A stretch of DNA of 64,000 bases from JAFEDN01 sp963795715 (GCA_963795715.1 CAWCIY010000003.1:62001-126000); one strand, 5' to 3'. Shown: positions 35,437 through 44,802, counted from the first letter of the stretch. Numbers and translations are program-made. The notes: a model not told the origin generated them from the sequence alone.

Positions 35437-36273
35437 CTATTTTGACAGTGACAATGCTAGATTATAAACGAAATTGCGCTTGGCCTGAGTGATTTGAGCA
35501 GTTAAAGAAACGGCTTGTTTTAATGGTAATTCTGCTAACAGTATTTTTAACACTCGAGTAATTTCATCCTGGCGAGCCAACTCTTCAGTTTTTTGCGCTC
35601 CCGAAAGTACTAACACTATTTCACCTTTTTGTTGATTTGAATCAGATTCAACCCAGGATAACAGTTCTTTTAAGTTGGCTTGACGAATGGTTTCAAAAGT
35701 TTTAGTCAACTCTCTGGTCAAAGTGGCAATGCGCTTTTCACCACAAAATCGGCATAAATCTGTTAATAATGCGATGAGCCGATGCGGGGCTTCATACAAA
35801 ATAATGGTGGCGTTTTCTTGTGATAATTTAGTGAGACGTCTTTGCCGCTCTGCTCCCTTGACTGGTAAAAACCCTTCAAATAAAAAACGCTCCGGCGAAA
35901 TTCCAGAAACCACTAAGGCGTTGATAGCAGCACACGGCCCAGGGATAGAAGTAACCAAAATATGCGCCTGATGTAATGCCTGTACCAATCGAAATCCTGG
36001 ATCACTAATCAAAGGCGTACCGGCGTCTGTGATCAAAGCGATACTTTTTCCTGATTGCAACTGCGCCAGCAAGGCAGCAATTCTTTGCTGCTCATTGTGC
36101 TCGTGTAAAGAAATCATTTTGGTTGTAATACCATAAAAATGTAACAAAGACTGGCTGTGCCGAGTATCTTCAGCGGTAATTAGATCTACGGATTTCAAAA
36201 CTTCCAGCGCGCGAAGAGTAATATCTTTTAAATTACCGATGGGTGTAGCGACCAGATATAAACAACCGGTCAC
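35437..36273 (-). CDS. rsmI: 16S rRNA 2'-O-methyltransferase RsmI
   Basis: Methylates C1402 of 16S rRNA. LYLVATPIGNLKDITLRALEVL and LITAEDTRHSQ are family signatures, and LITDAGTPLISDPGF is the SAM-site block. 278 aa is normal. It overlaps the flavoprotein gene upstream by 4 bases (ATGA arrangement). In many gammaproteobacteria rsmI lies beside rnpB; here the MITE and DUF2335 pair sit between them. Confidence 0.96.
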   Translation of the reverse strand: MTGCLYLVATPIGNLKDITLRALEVLKSVDLITAEDTRHSQSLLHFYGITTKMISLHEHNEQQRIAALLAQLQSGKSIALITDAGTPLISDPGFRLVQALHQAHILVTSIPGPCAAINALVVSGISPERFLFEGFLPVKGAERQRRLTKLSQENATIILYEAPHRLIALLTDLCRFCGEKRIATLTRELTKTFETIRQANLKELLSWVESDSNQQKGEIVLVLSGAQKTEELARQDEITRVLKILLAELPLKQAVSLTAQITQAKRNFVYNLALSLSK

Positions 36274-37421
36274 GTTAATTCTTCTTTAAAAACTAATGGC
36301 AACTGTTTTGCCAATGGCATTTTATCACGCACTTTATCTCCCGCCAGCACGAATCCACGCAACTGTGATTCCTTATCATAAAATAAAGCGCGTAAATGAT
36401 GTCCTTCGCCAGTAATTTGCCAGTTTCCTGTAACGCCTGGCGGCGGCGGCGAAAATACCAATGGTAAAGCTGGAGTTTTTACTACAATGGGCATTGCAGG
36501 GTAATGCACCGGCTCAACACCACCAGCTAATATTTTTGCCAATGCCCGCGTGCATTGTAGTAATGGCGCGACATACATTTGTACTAAACCATTGACTTCG
36601 GCACAATCACCCAAAGCAAAAATATGAGCGAAATTCGTTTGCAGATATCGATTTACCACGATTCCCCGGTTAACTAAAATTCCTGCGTTTTTGGCCAAAT
36701 TTGTTCTAGGACGCAATCCGATTGCAGACAAAATACCATCCACTTTTATTTCTTGTCCATCTAACAAAGTTAAAACTAACTTTTCTCCATGTCGATTAAT
36801 TGCCTTTACTAAATTATTTAGCCGCCATTGCACACCCTGCGCCGCTAAAAATTGTTGTAATTGCACACCTATTTCCAAAGGCAGTACCGATGCTAAGGGG
36901 TACGCATCAGGGGAAATGCTGACAATCTCGTATTCTGCGTTTACTAGATCGTTAGCAAACTCACAGCCGACTAAACCAGTTCCTAAAATCGCAAGTTGTT
37001 TTTTTCCAGCTAACCATTTGCGGAAATGCCGATAATCCATCAAGCTGTTAACAGAAAGCATTTCTTTAGTTGCATCACCGCTGATAATGGGGGAAATCAC
37101 TTCCGCTCCGCAAGCCATAACCAAGCGAGAAAATTTGACTGTTTCTTGATTAAAATGAATGGTGCATGCTTGCGGATTTATAGACTTTACTTCCGCATAA
37201 CAAATAATCTTGGCATTTAATTCTAGCGATAAGGTATGGGCGTCCGTAACCACCAATTGTTCCGGAGTTTTTTGTTGGGTGAGCGCGGTAGATAATAAGG
37301 GCTTGGAATAAAATGCACCGTCATCTGCAGTAATGATTGTTAATGGAGTATCTGCATCTAATTTTCTCCATTCTTTTGCCAACATATAGCCGGCTAATCC
37401 CGAGCCTATAATCACTAACAC
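36270..37421 (-). CDS. NAD(P)/FAD-dependent oxidoreductase, rubredoxin-reductase-like
   Basis: 383 aa. FAD-binding IIGSGLAGYMLAKEWR at the N-terminus, NAD-binding LAILGTGLVGCEFA near residue 145, and the C-terminal FAD motif AHIFALGDCAEVNG near 275. The pattern FYSKPLLSTALTQQ near 37 is typical of rubredoxin reductases. No rubredoxin gene lies nearby, so the partner is unknown. Overlaps rsmI by 4 and hemE by 7 bases, suggesting one transcript. Confidence 0.85.
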   Translation of the reverse strand: MLVIIGSGLAGYMLAKEWRKLDADTPLTIITADDGAFYSKPLLSTALTQQKTPEQLVVTDAHTLSLELNAKIICYAEVKSINPQACTIHFNQETVKFSRLVMACGAEVISPIISGDATKEMLSVNSLMDYRHFRKWLAGKKQLAILGTGLVGCEFANDLVNAEYEIVSISPDAYPLASVLPLEIGVQLQQFLAAQGVQWRLNNLVKAINRHGEKLVLTLLDGQEIKVDGILSAIGLRPRTNLAKNAGILVNRGIVVNRYLQTNFAHIFALGDCAEVNGLVQMYVAPLLQCTRALAKILAGGVEPVHYPAMPIVVKTPALPLVFSPPPPGVTGNWQITGEGHHLRALFYDKESQLRGFVLAGDKVRDKMPLAKQLPLVFKEELT

Positions 37422-38455
37422 GGCTGAAACCCATGCACAGCGTCTACCAACACCTGAACATGATCTGGAGGTGTTTGCGGTAAAATTCCATGGCCTAAAT
37501 TAAAAACGTGTCCTGGGCCGACACCAAAATCTTGACAAATCTTCTTTACTGCAGTTTCAATTTGTTGGGGTTCTGCCAACAGTAAACAAGGATCTAAATT
37601 CCCTTGTAGGGCTACTTGATTGCCAATCCTGGCACGAGCTTGCTGGATATTGACGGTCCAATCTAAACCCACCGCATCACAGCCTGAATCAGCGATTTGC
37701 TCTAACCATTGACCCCCGCCCTTGGTGAAAAAAATAAGCGGAATTGTGTTATGCAGTTTTTTAATACCTTGGGCAATCTGCTGTAAATAATTTAACGAAA
37801 AATTCTGATAATCTGTGGGAGTTAAAACGCCGCCCCAAGTATCAAAAACCATAATGACTTGTACGCCAGCAGCAATTTGTGCATTTAGATAATCTATGGT
37901 CACGCGGGTTAACTGCTGCAATAAATCATGTAAAAGTTCAGGTTTGGTAAACATCAGTTTTTTTGCTTGAGCAAAATCCTTGCTGGAACCACCCTCAATC
38001 ATATAAGTCGCGCAAGTCCAAGGACTGCCCGCGAAGCCAATGAGAGGAACGCGTCCTGCTAATTCTTGTTGAACCAGTTGAATGGTCTTCATGACATAGT
38101 TTAAGCGCACAACCGCATCGGCAATCTGCAATTTTTTTATGTCTTTTTCTGAACGAAGCGGTTCTGGAAAATGAGGCCCCTCACCTTTAATAAATTGCAC
38201 GCACATACCCATCGCCGCAGGCACGACTAAGATATCGGAAAAAATAATTGCGGCGTCTAAATCGAATCTCGCCAATGGTTGTAAAGTGGCTTGGGCGGCT
38301 AATTCCGGAGTGCTACAAAATTGCATAAAGTCAGGCGTCTGCGCTCTCAACGCCCGATACTCTGGGAGGTAGCGTCCAGCTTGGCGCATCAACCATACCG
38401 GAATTTTATCTACCGGTTGGCGTAATAAGGCTTGGATAAGCCGGTGATTTTTCAT
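37415..38455 (-). CDS. hemE: Uroporphyrinogen decarboxylase
   Basis: Decarboxylates uroporphyrinogen III to coproporphyrinogen III in heme synthesis. The substrate-site PVWLMRQAGRYLPEYRALR, FSDILVVPAAMG and the catalytic AIIFSDI Asp are present; HGILPQTPPDHV is the C-terminal signature. 346 aa, normal. Begins 26 bases after the dotO stop on the same strand. Confidence 0.97.
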   Translation of the reverse strand: MKNHRLIQALLRQPVDKIPVWLMRQAGRYLPEYRALRAQTPDFMQFCSTPELAAQATLQPLARFDLDAAIIFSDILVVPAAMGMCVQFIKGEGPHFPEPLRSEKDIKKLQIADAVVRLNYVMKTIQLVQQELAGRVPLIGFAGSPWTCATYMIEGGSSKDFAQAKKLMFTKPELLHDLLQQLTRVTIDYLNAQIAAGVQVIMVFDTWGGVLTPTDYQNFSLNYLQQIAQGIKKLHNTIPLIFFTKGGGQWLEQIADSGCDAVGLDWTVNIQQARARIGNQVALQGNLDPCLLLAEPQQIETAVKKICQDFGVGPGHVFNLGHGILPQTPPDHVQVLVDAVHGFQPC

Positions 38456-38480
38456 GTGACTGCCTTTATATATTTAATAT

Positions 38481-41400
38481 TTAAGCTCGTGGTTCTACCT
38501 GGTAATTTTTCAATAATTCTTCAATTAAATTCTCTAACGCGCTGTTACGGACATCATCATCCACCAATCCGCCCTCTTCTTTGATTTCAGCTAAGCGATC
38601 TTCCAATGCTTTGGTAATGGTGCCGCTGGGATAGTGTTGCGCCAATAATTTCCTAGCTTCGCGGGGACCAATTCGTCGATATAACCGATTACGCACGTTC
38701 ACATCTTCTGAGGTAGTGTTCAAAGCCCAAAGCTCTACCGGCCCTAGCGTTGCAGTCAATAATTGGGTGTGAACACCCTCTTTAGTGGCAAATTGCGCCA
38801 AGAAAGTGGCGCCTCCCTCTCTGGGACCATGCACTCGATTTCGTAAAGCCGTTTGAGCGGTGGCTGACAACCCAAACACCTTAGCAGTTTTCTGCACCGC
38901 TTGCTCTGGTCCAGCTTCCATTATAAAAATGGAGGTGGCAAATTCTACCATCACTGCCTCAAAATCATCTAAAGATTGAGAGATCAAAGCAATTTGCACT
39001 TTCCATTTACGGCCTTCACGCATATCTTGAATGACTTGATCCCGTACTGCTTGTACCTTGGCAGTGCGGTGAAATTCGTCAAAAACAATCCGTTTTGGAT
39101 CTTCGCGAATTTCTAAAATTCGCTCGCGATGATAATCACGATACGCTTCCGGCATGTCACTGATATTGTCTTCAGTTAAATAATAATGCCGGGCTAAAAC
39201 ATAACGCGCCAGCATATACATGACTCCAGTTTGCCGGTTTGCGGCATCTCCGCCGCTCCTAGCTACCTCATCTAAATCTAAAGCTACGATTTTGGCGCCT
39301 CCCAAATCAAATCGAGTAACCTGCGAAATAATAGGATATTCACGTACGGCGCCGGAAATCATTCTAGAATAAGCCTGAATTAAAGATTCGCCAGTGGGAG
39401 TGGTTATTCTACTATATAAGTCGGTGATGGCAGGTAAGCGGCAAATAGCTGCGACATCAGCTAAAACCGGAGCGGCATGACGTTGCGCCAACAAGGCATG
39501 ATGATGAAAACCAGCAATAAACAAGGCATCAGTGACTTCCCACCAAGTGGTTTGGGGGTCATAAACAAAGCCAATTTCTTCCAAGGCGCCGTCTACAACT
39601 TCATCCACATTGGCTGCATAAACTTTAGGGTTGCCGTCATCAGCAAAGGCTTTATACAATTCATCTATCACCAAACCGGACATATCTGCCACACCATCGT
39701 AGGCTTTTTCGGCGCCTACCGGAGTGACCAAGAGAATTAAAAAATTAACCAAAAAGCTGCGCTCTTGTGGAGTAGGATATCGGCATCCTAATTGCACATC
39801 AAACGGATTGATCGCGTAATCGGTGCGCATACGTAAACGATGATAAGCCACTAAGTGTTTTTGGTTGGGCGGTAAAGCGTCTTTAATGAGCGAAATGAGT
39901 CCGCTGCTGGAAGGTCCAATGTCTACAATGGCGATTCTAGGAAGCCGGGAAATTCCCGCTGATAAACAAACCGCTAAATTAATGGCATTAGACAATACGG
40001 ACTTACCAGAACCCGGTCGAGCATAGAATAAATCGATCCAAGTTGTTTGGTAGCGTGATCCTGGGTGATAAGGCCAGGGCTTGCCATCGGGGGAGCGAAA
40101 TAAAATGGCTCCATGCGTCCAGGGGGATGCAGGCCGAAATAAAGGTAGCATATACAGTACATCTGACAGAGGAGCGATGGAAGGGGTCGCTACCGATCGT
40201 GCAGAAACCGCCACCATACTGGAAACAACGCCCTCGTAAGCATCACCGGAAATTTCTGAAACGTCACATGATCCCCATCCTTGTATGGCTCGGGATAACA
40301 TGGCGGCGCGAGAACGTAACAGCCGGATATCACCTTCAGGAGCCCAGGTTGCAGCGGTTACTCTTAAACGTACCACGGCGTCATCTCCACTGAGGTTGAT
40401 ATAACTCAACAATTTAAGTGAGTCACTGATTAACCGGTTCTGCCTGGAGGTCACTGTCAATACTGAAGCAATCGCCGAACGAATCCCGGCATGGCCTAAT
40501 CCATTGCTTTCAATTAAGAAGGATAACCGCCACGGAATGTGCGTTTGCAAGGTGCGTGCGAATAGGCGCACAAAGCTTTGCACATCTTTTGGGAACAAAT
40601 CTATAAAAACTGAAGCGTAGATACGATCGCCCACACGAGCAGTACGTAAATCCAAATTTTCTGCGTCTCTGGGTAAAATTTGCCGCGCTAGGGAAGGCCA
40701 CATAATATCGGAAATTTCACCGTGTAATTGTTTATATTCTTTTATGGTAATTTTGTCACCCGGCAATAAAGGCCGCCAATTTTCGTCAGTAAATTCTGGG
40801 TCGGCACTTCGCCGCATTACATAAACCGCCTCGTGAGCTTCTAACACTTGGGTCACAATGCCCCAAGTGTTAAAATCACTGACTACCGATCGCACAAATG
40901 AATCATGGCTTTCGCGTAAATCCGGCACTGCTGCTAAAATATTCTGGGTTTGATAAAAGGGTGGGATTTTATTTTTTTTGATATCTTTTGCTTTTTCATT
41001 GCGCGCACGTTTGCTTTGTTCTGAAGTGAGTGATCCTAAACGGGTCCATAAAGCGATATAGACTTCTTCCTGTGCGCAGTAATTACTTAAGTAGTTGATG
41101 CGTTCTTGAAACAAATCTTCCAAATGCATCCCTAATCGCTCAGCGGTCGCTTCTGCAGGCGCCAAAATGTCAGCGATGACACTTTTTACTTCGTCTTTGT
41201 TGTAGCTAAAATAAACCTGAATTGAATACCCGGGGTGTGACATGGCTGTTTGCAAAGTTTGTCTTAGGCCGTCTAAAATTCGTTGGAACTCTTCCCGGCC
41301 TATTAACATCTGCACGCCATCTACACGTAAAATTGAAACCAGAGAACCATCATTAGCGACTAACACTTGGGGGCTGTCTGCAGTTTGGATGTCGCAATAG

Positions 41401-41495
41401 GCTAACGTGGTTTGTTTTAATAAGGTACTCAACCACGCCCAGAAGGTATTAAAGGTTTTCAAAATATTGGTTAGAAATTGGAACATAAAGTTCAT
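38481..41495 (-). CDS. dotO: Dot/Icm ATPase DotO (IcmB)
   Basis: VirB4-like ATPase of the type IVB secretion system, working at the inner membrane with DotB. Walker A is LFYARPGSGKSVLS near residue 490 and a Walker B-like AIVDIGPSSSGL follows; RIVFDEFHRTAK near 805 is the second acidic motif. N-terminal 40 residues contain a hydrophobic helix. 1004 aa, matching Legionella IcmB (about 1009). It is the last gene of the locus on this side; hemE follows after a short gap. Upstream lies a 220-base gap containing the divergent gene at 41716. Confidence 0.95.
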   Translation of the reverse strand: MNFMFQFLTNILKTFNTFWAWLSTLLKQTTLAYCDIQTADSPQVLVANDGSLVSILRVDGVQMLIGREEFQRILDGLRQTLQTAMSHPGYSIQVYFSYNKDEVKSVIADILAPAEATAERLGMHLEDLFQERINYLSNYCAQEEVYIALWTRLGSLTSEQSKRARNEKAKDIKKNKIPPFYQTQNILAAVPDLRESHDSFVRSVVSDFNTWGIVTQVLEAHEAVYVMRRSADPEFTDENWRPLLPGDKITIKEYKQLHGEISDIMWPSLARQILPRDAENLDLRTARVGDRIYASVFIDLFPKDVQSFVRLFARTLQTHIPWRLSFLIESNGLGHAGIRSAIASVLTVTSRQNRLISDSLKLLSYINLSGDDAVVRLRVTAATWAPEGDIRLLRSRAAMLSRAIQGWGSCDVSEISGDAYEGVVSSMVAVSARSVATPSIAPLSDVLYMLPLFRPASPWTHGAILFRSPDGKPWPYHPGSRYQTTWIDLFYARPGSGKSVLSNAINLAVCLSAGISRLPRIAIVDIGPSSSGLISLIKDALPPNQKHLVAYHRLRMRTDYAINPFDVQLGCRYPTPQERSFLVNFLILLVTPVGAEKAYDGVADMSGLVIDELYKAFADDGNPKVYAANVDEVVDGALEEIGFVYDPQTTWWEVTDALFIAGFHHHALLAQRHAAPVLADVAAICRLPAITDLYSRITTPTGESLIQAYSRMISGAVREYPIISQVTRFDLGGAKIVALDLDEVARSGGDAANRQTGVMYMLARYVLARHYYLTEDNISDMPEAYRDYHRERILEIREDPKRIVFDEFHRTAKVQAVRDQVIQDMREGRKWKVQIALISQSLDDFEAVMVEFATSIFIMEAGPEQAVQKTAKVFGLSATAQTALRNRVHGPREGGATFLAQFATKEGVHTQLLTATLGPVELWALNTTSEDVNVRNRLYRRIGPREARKLLAQHYPSGTITKALEDRLAEIKEEGGLVDDDVRNSALENLIEELLKNYQVEPRA

Positions 41496-41715
41496 TCACC
41501 GGTCATTGTGATTTTTGGATGTTCCATAATATCAAATTTCTTTAGATATTTCGCACTGGAGTATATACCCATTAAATTAGCATAACTATCCAGAAAAAAT
41601 AGAAAATCGGAAAAAGAACAAATAGTCTAAATTTGCTTGTAGATTTATATACTGACGTATTGGTTTTAAAATATATTTTGGATTATATTTATAAGAAAAT
41701 ATGAGGAGGACCCAC

Positions 41716-42180
41716 ATGAAATTTAAAAAAATTATGTTTTCTGCAATATTATTGGCCGTAACCAGCAGTTCCTTCGCTCTTCCTGTACTAAAAGTAGTCG
41801 GTTCAAAAGGAGAAACCTGTCCTGATACAGATATCTGTGTTTATGTAGAAACACAGATTACGGATTCAACAAAACAGACTCAGTATAATATTAAGGGAAG
41901 AGCTACCGTAATCGCTGATTCAAAAACTATACCTTTGCCTTTAAGTACGGGTTTTGATGAGTCAGCTATTCCGATGGAATGGTTTGGTTTAACCCCAGAA
42001 CCGTCAACAACAATCACCTCATTCACTCTAACGGTAACCAATTTTACTATTGACGGTGTAGATACAACTCTTAATTCAAGTTGCAAAGATTTACATAATC
42101 TTCCAACACAAGCTCCTAATTCCGTGACACTGACTATGCAGGGTGATAAAAGCGGTCTTAATTGTAGTTATTCTCAATAA
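41716..42180 (+). CDS. Small secreted protein inside the dot/icm locus
   Basis: 154 aa. The AGGAGG at 41703-41708 sets the start at the ATG at 41716, rejecting the one at 41701 that overlaps it. Signal peptide MKFKKIMFSAILLAVTSSSFALP. Mature part beta-like, with cysteines in ETCPDTDICVYVE and SSCKDL. No family recognised. It is the only plus-strand gene between dotO and dotN and interrupts the usual icmJ-icmB pair, so it looks acquired. Could be a periplasmic accessory or unrelated. Confidence 0.65.
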   Translation: MKFKKIMFSAILLAVTSSSFALPVLKVVGSKGETCPDTDICVYVETQITDSTKQTQYNIKGRATVIADSKTIPLPLSTGFDESAIPMEWFGLTPEPSTTITSFTLTVTNFTIDGVDTTLNSSCKDLHNLPTQAPNSVTLTMQGDKSGLNCSYSQ

Positions 42181-42274
42181 GACATGCGTCGAAAACTCTA
42201 TATTTAAGTTTACTGTTCACCAGCAGGCATCTTTTGCGGACCCGGCGAAAGCCGGGAATGCTATTGAATATTGG

Positions 42275-42922
42275 TTATCTTTTTTGATCAAGGGAAAATT
42301 GGCATTGTCTGAGAGCATCCAGCAACCAAGTTTCTAAATGGAAGTTAAAACGAGTAAAATCGGGTAATAATCGCAGTGTGTTTGATAATTCCCGGTTGAT
42401 TGTTTTTTTTTGCGCCGGATCGACTTGGGCGTCAATTAACAAATGCCCATAAAGAGAGGGGCTGCTAAAGCCTTCCCCAAGTTCCTGCTCAACCACTTGA
42501 GAGCGGAGCCGCAAGCTTCGATAAGTATTTCTAGCGTTGCTGTCGTCAGCCGTATTACCACTGGCCATTATGGTAAAGAAAACATGACATAAGGCGTTTA
42601 ATTCCATTTGAGTAATTTCTGGGAGATAAATTAAAGTTCCACCACCAAAATCACTTTTTCCGACGGCCTCTAAGAAAAAACATTGCGCGCAAAAAGTACA
42701 AGCGGTGGCTAAGTTTTCGATTCGGTTATTACGGTAATTACCATCGATATTGATAATTTCTTGCAACAATCTCGCTTGGAATCCGCAATAACGGCAAATA
42801 AAACGATCCCGATTAAAAGCACGTTCCGCGAATTTTTTAAAACTCGGATCATTTTTTCTAGTCATAAATAAGCGCCAGTTGCTTTCTGTCGCTGCTAAAC
42901 GTATTTCTAATGGTTCTGTCAA
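42275..42922 (-). CDS. dotN: Dot/Icm coupling-complex protein DotN (IcmJ)
   Basis: Zinc-binding protein that joins DotL, DotM and LvgA in the type IV coupling complex. CRYCGFQ near residue 44 and CTFCAQC near 77 are the metal ligands, in an HNH-like fold. 215 aa matches Legionella IcmJ (about 208). It begins downstream of the terminator at 43089-43124 and a C/G-rich repeat, so it has its own promoter. The order dotP-dotN-dotO is conserved apart from the inserted secreted-protein gene. Confidence 0.93.
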   Translation of the reverse strand: MTEPLEIRLAATESNWRLFMTRKNDPSFKKFAERAFNRDRFICRYCGFQARLLQEIINIDGNYRNNRIENLATACTFCAQCFFLEAVGKSDFGGGTLIYLPEITQMELNALCHVFFTIMASGNTADDSNARNTYRSLRLRSQVVEQELGEGFSSPSLYGHLLIDAQVDPAQKKTINRELSNTLRLLPDFTRFNFHLETWLLDALRQCQFSLDQKR

Positions 42923-42940
42923 AATTCCTCCTACAACATT

Positions 42941-43043
42941 CTTCCCCCTTTGAAAAAGGGGGATTGAGGGGGATTTTTTGAATCAAAAGATCCAGCCAGG
43001 TCTAAAAATCCCCCCTCGCCCCCCTTTTTCAAAGGGGGGGGAA
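42941..43043. repeat. C/G-rich inverted repeat upstream of dotN
   Basis: CTTCCCCCTTTGAAAAAGGG, then GATTGAGGGGGATTTTT, is mirrored after 30 bases by AAAAATCCCCCC and CCCTTTTTCAAAGGGGGG. Same units as 25412-25492. It resembles a small palindromic repeat element and lies where the dotN promoter should be. Confidence 0.75.
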
Positions 43044-43088
43044 TTGGAGCACAGCTGTTGCCAAATGTTATAAAGTATATCATACAAC

Positions 43089-43124
43089 CAAAAAAAAGAG
43101 GTTTCCATTTGCATGGAAACCTCT
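43089..43124 (-). terminator. Strong terminator after dotP2
   Basis: Minus strand: AGAGGTTTCCAT pairs perfectly with ATGGAAACCTCT around TTGC-type loop bases (12-bp stem), followed by eight T. It closes the dotP unit 26 bases past its stop and separates it from dotN. Confidence 0.9.
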
Positions 43125-43149
43125 AGGCCGTAGAAAAGAGAGCGTCAAA

Positions 43150-43569
43150 TTAGGTGGCTTTACCAATTAGACCATGGATGGCAGAACCTCCTACTTGAGC
43201 CGTGTTCGCACCTTTGCTGCCTAACACCGCCACAGAACCGGTCGGGATTAATAAGGGCACTAAGGTTAAACCACAACCAATCAATAATAAGCTCACACCT
43301 TGGCTCATCTGCACTTGTTGCGGATTTTGCTTATGTTGATGGAACTTAAAGAATGCAGCAGTTACAAATCCGATACCTGCAATCAAGCAGATGTCCACCA
43401 AAACCGTAGCCAATTGGCTGACTGTTTTATCTACCGATTTCGAAATGGTGCTCACTGCTACATAATCAGCAGCCTGCGCTATCCCTATCAATGAACAAGC
43501 CAGTATTCCGCCTAAAGCCAGCAGTTTAATGACTTTCCAAGTGTGTTTTGATAATTTTTTATTTAACAT
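43150..43569 (-). CDS. dotP: Dot/Icm protein DotP (IcmD), second copy
   Basis: 139 aa. N-terminal hydrophobic helix (WKVIKLLALGGILACSLIGIAQA), then a short soluble part, a second helix (LVDICLIAGIGFVTAAFFKF) and HQHKQNPQQVQMSQGVSLLLIGCGLTLVPLLIP shared with IcmD. An inner-membrane component of unknown detailed role. The C-terminal 75 residues are nearly identical to copy 1 at 43606, the N-terminal parts differ. The strong terminator follows. Confidence 0.9.
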   Translation of the reverse strand: MLNKKLSKHTWKVIKLLALGGILACSLIGIAQAADYVAVSTISKSVDKTVSQLATVLVDICLIAGIGFVTAAFFKFHQHKQNPQQVQMSQGVSLLLIGCGLTLVPLLIPTGSVAVLGSKGANTAQVGGSAIHGLIGKAT

Positions 43570-43605
43570 ATTCGCCTCTCTAATTTAAAGATTACGCATT
43601 ACCGA

Positions 43606-44016
43606 TTAACTTACATTACCGATTAACTTATGAATATCGGAACCATTAATTTGCGACGTATTCTGTCCTTTCGAACCCAATACCGCCACAGCCCCAGTCG
43701 GGATTAACAAGGGCACCAAAGTTAATCCACAGCCGATTAACAATAAGCTCACCCCCTGACTCATTTGCACTTGTTGCGGGTTTTGCTTATGTTGATGAAA
43801 CTTAAAAAATGACGCCATCACAAAACCAACACCCGAAATGATGGAGACGTCAACCAACACGGTGGATAAATTATAAATCGTCTTACCAACCGAACTTGCA
43901 ATAACAGATAAGCTCACATAATTGTTTGTGCCAGCAAAAGCCAAAGCTGAAAACAACAGCCCTGGAACCAGAACCCAAAGGTACTTTAATTTAAATATTT
44001 TTTTTATTGTTTTCAT
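43606..44016 (-). CDS. dotP: Dot/Icm protein DotP (IcmD), first copy
   Basis: 136 aa with an N-terminal hydrophobic helix, a second one (VLVDVSIISGVGFVMASFFKF) and the same FHQHKQNPQQVQMSQGVSL and VPLLIPTGAVAVLGSKG blocks as copy 2. Thirty-six bases separate the copies. Legionella has a single icmD in this place, so this is a tandem duplication followed by divergence at the N-termini. Two PmrA-like boxes lie upstream, so the two copies can be expressed apart from dotE. Confidence 0.9.
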   Translation of the reverse strand: MKTIKKIFKLKYLWVLVPGLLFSALAFAGTNNYVSLSVIASSVGKTIYNLSTVLVDVSIISGVGFVMASFFKFHQHKQNPQQVQMSQGVSLLLIGCGLTLVPLLIPTGAVAVLGSKGQNTSQINGSDIHKLIGNVS

Positions 44017-44060
44017 ACTTCTTTTTCCACTCGTTAAATATGTATATATTGTACAGACCT

Positions 44061-44080
44061 TACATTAAGGGAGCATTAAA
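44061..44080 (-). promoter_or_regulatory. PmrA-like box proximal to dotP1
   Basis: Minus strand TTTAATGCTCCCTTAATGTA: half-sites TTTAAT and CTTAAT with starts 11 bp apart. Followed about ten bases later by a TATA-like -10 (TACAATATATAC), about 20 bases before the end of the leader. Part of a duplicated promoter unit with the box at 44163. Confidence 0.65.
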
Positions 44081-44162
44081 AAAATAACCTCCATTTCATT
44101 TTTATATCTCTTAACAGAGCTGTGCTCTGGCCTTCATCACTAAGTACATATTGTACAGATAA

Positions 44163-44182
44163 AACATTAAGGGAACCTTAAC
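44163..44182 (-). promoter_or_regulatory. PmrA-like box distal to dotP1
   Basis: Minus strand GTTAAGGTTCCCTTAATGTT, half-site starts 11 bp apart, followed by ATCTGTACAATATGTAC, nearly the same context as the proximal box (GTCTGTACAATATATAC). It touches the dotE stop region. Confidence 0.6.
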
Positions 44183-44190
44183 AAAAGCCA

Positions 44191-44802
44191 TTATAATTGA
44201 AAATCTATTCCAAGGATACTTTCGATTAACTGAATAGTACCCATAATATGGACGCACAAGATACTGGCAAAGAGTTGGATCATCACCTTGCCTGTGGTCC
44301 CAGGCTGCGCATGGCCGCTGCCTGTTTTGGCAGCCATCACAAACGCTCTCATAAAACCACCGACGCCTACTAACCGAACCACCATTAAAACAGGGTTGAT
44401 ATATTGTTCCCAACCACTGTCGGTACTGCCATCATAAGGCAGGTCGGTAGCGCCCGTAGAACCCCAAAATGAGACCAAGATGGTACCCATCATTAAAGGA
44501 GCACATAACAAAGCGACTCCGGATAACAGCATCATCATGGGTCCGGCAATACTCATTTGGGAGGACATCATGGTGCGCATTTCACCATAGCGCTTTAGTT
44601 GGAACATTCCCCCTACGAATAACCCCAAACCCAGCAATACGCACAGCATCTGCATAATGTTGGCAATGATACCGAGGTTATCCGTTAGGATTTGGGGCAA
44701 GTTGCCAATGCTGCCATTGGAGTTACCCGCCCAGGCAGGCATACTGGCCACTGCCAAGAAAATCCCTAATCCCAATGCTTGCTTTTTGATGTTCATACTC
44801 AT
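44191..44802 (-). CDS. dotE: Dot/Icm protein DotE (IcmC)
   Basis: 203 aa multi-span inner-membrane protein. N-terminal helix (ALGLGIFLAVASMPAWA), then NIMQMLCVLLGLGLFVGGMFQL, MMMLLSGVALLCAPLMMGTI, and further helices near VVRLVGVGGFMRAFV and IQLFASILCVHIMGTI. The pattern and position match IcmC. IcmC and IcmD families are related to each other. Downstream of dotF by 21 bases. Confidence 0.9.
   Translation of the reverse strand: MSMNIKKQALGLGIFLAVASMPAWAGNSNGSIGNLPQILTDNLGIIANIMQMLCVLLGLGLFVGGMFQLKRYGEMRTMMSSQMSIAGPMMMLLSGVALLCAPLMMGTILVSFWGSTGATDLPYDGSTDSGWEQYINPVLMVVRLVGVGGFMRAFVMAAKTGSGHAQPGTTGKVMIQLFASILCVHIMGTIQLIESILGIDFQL

Noticed and set aside
41560..41600. TTAA-containing sequence upstream of dotO as an eighth PmrA-like box
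   Set aside because: TTTAATGGGTATATAC has only one half-site; no second TTAA at 11 bp.
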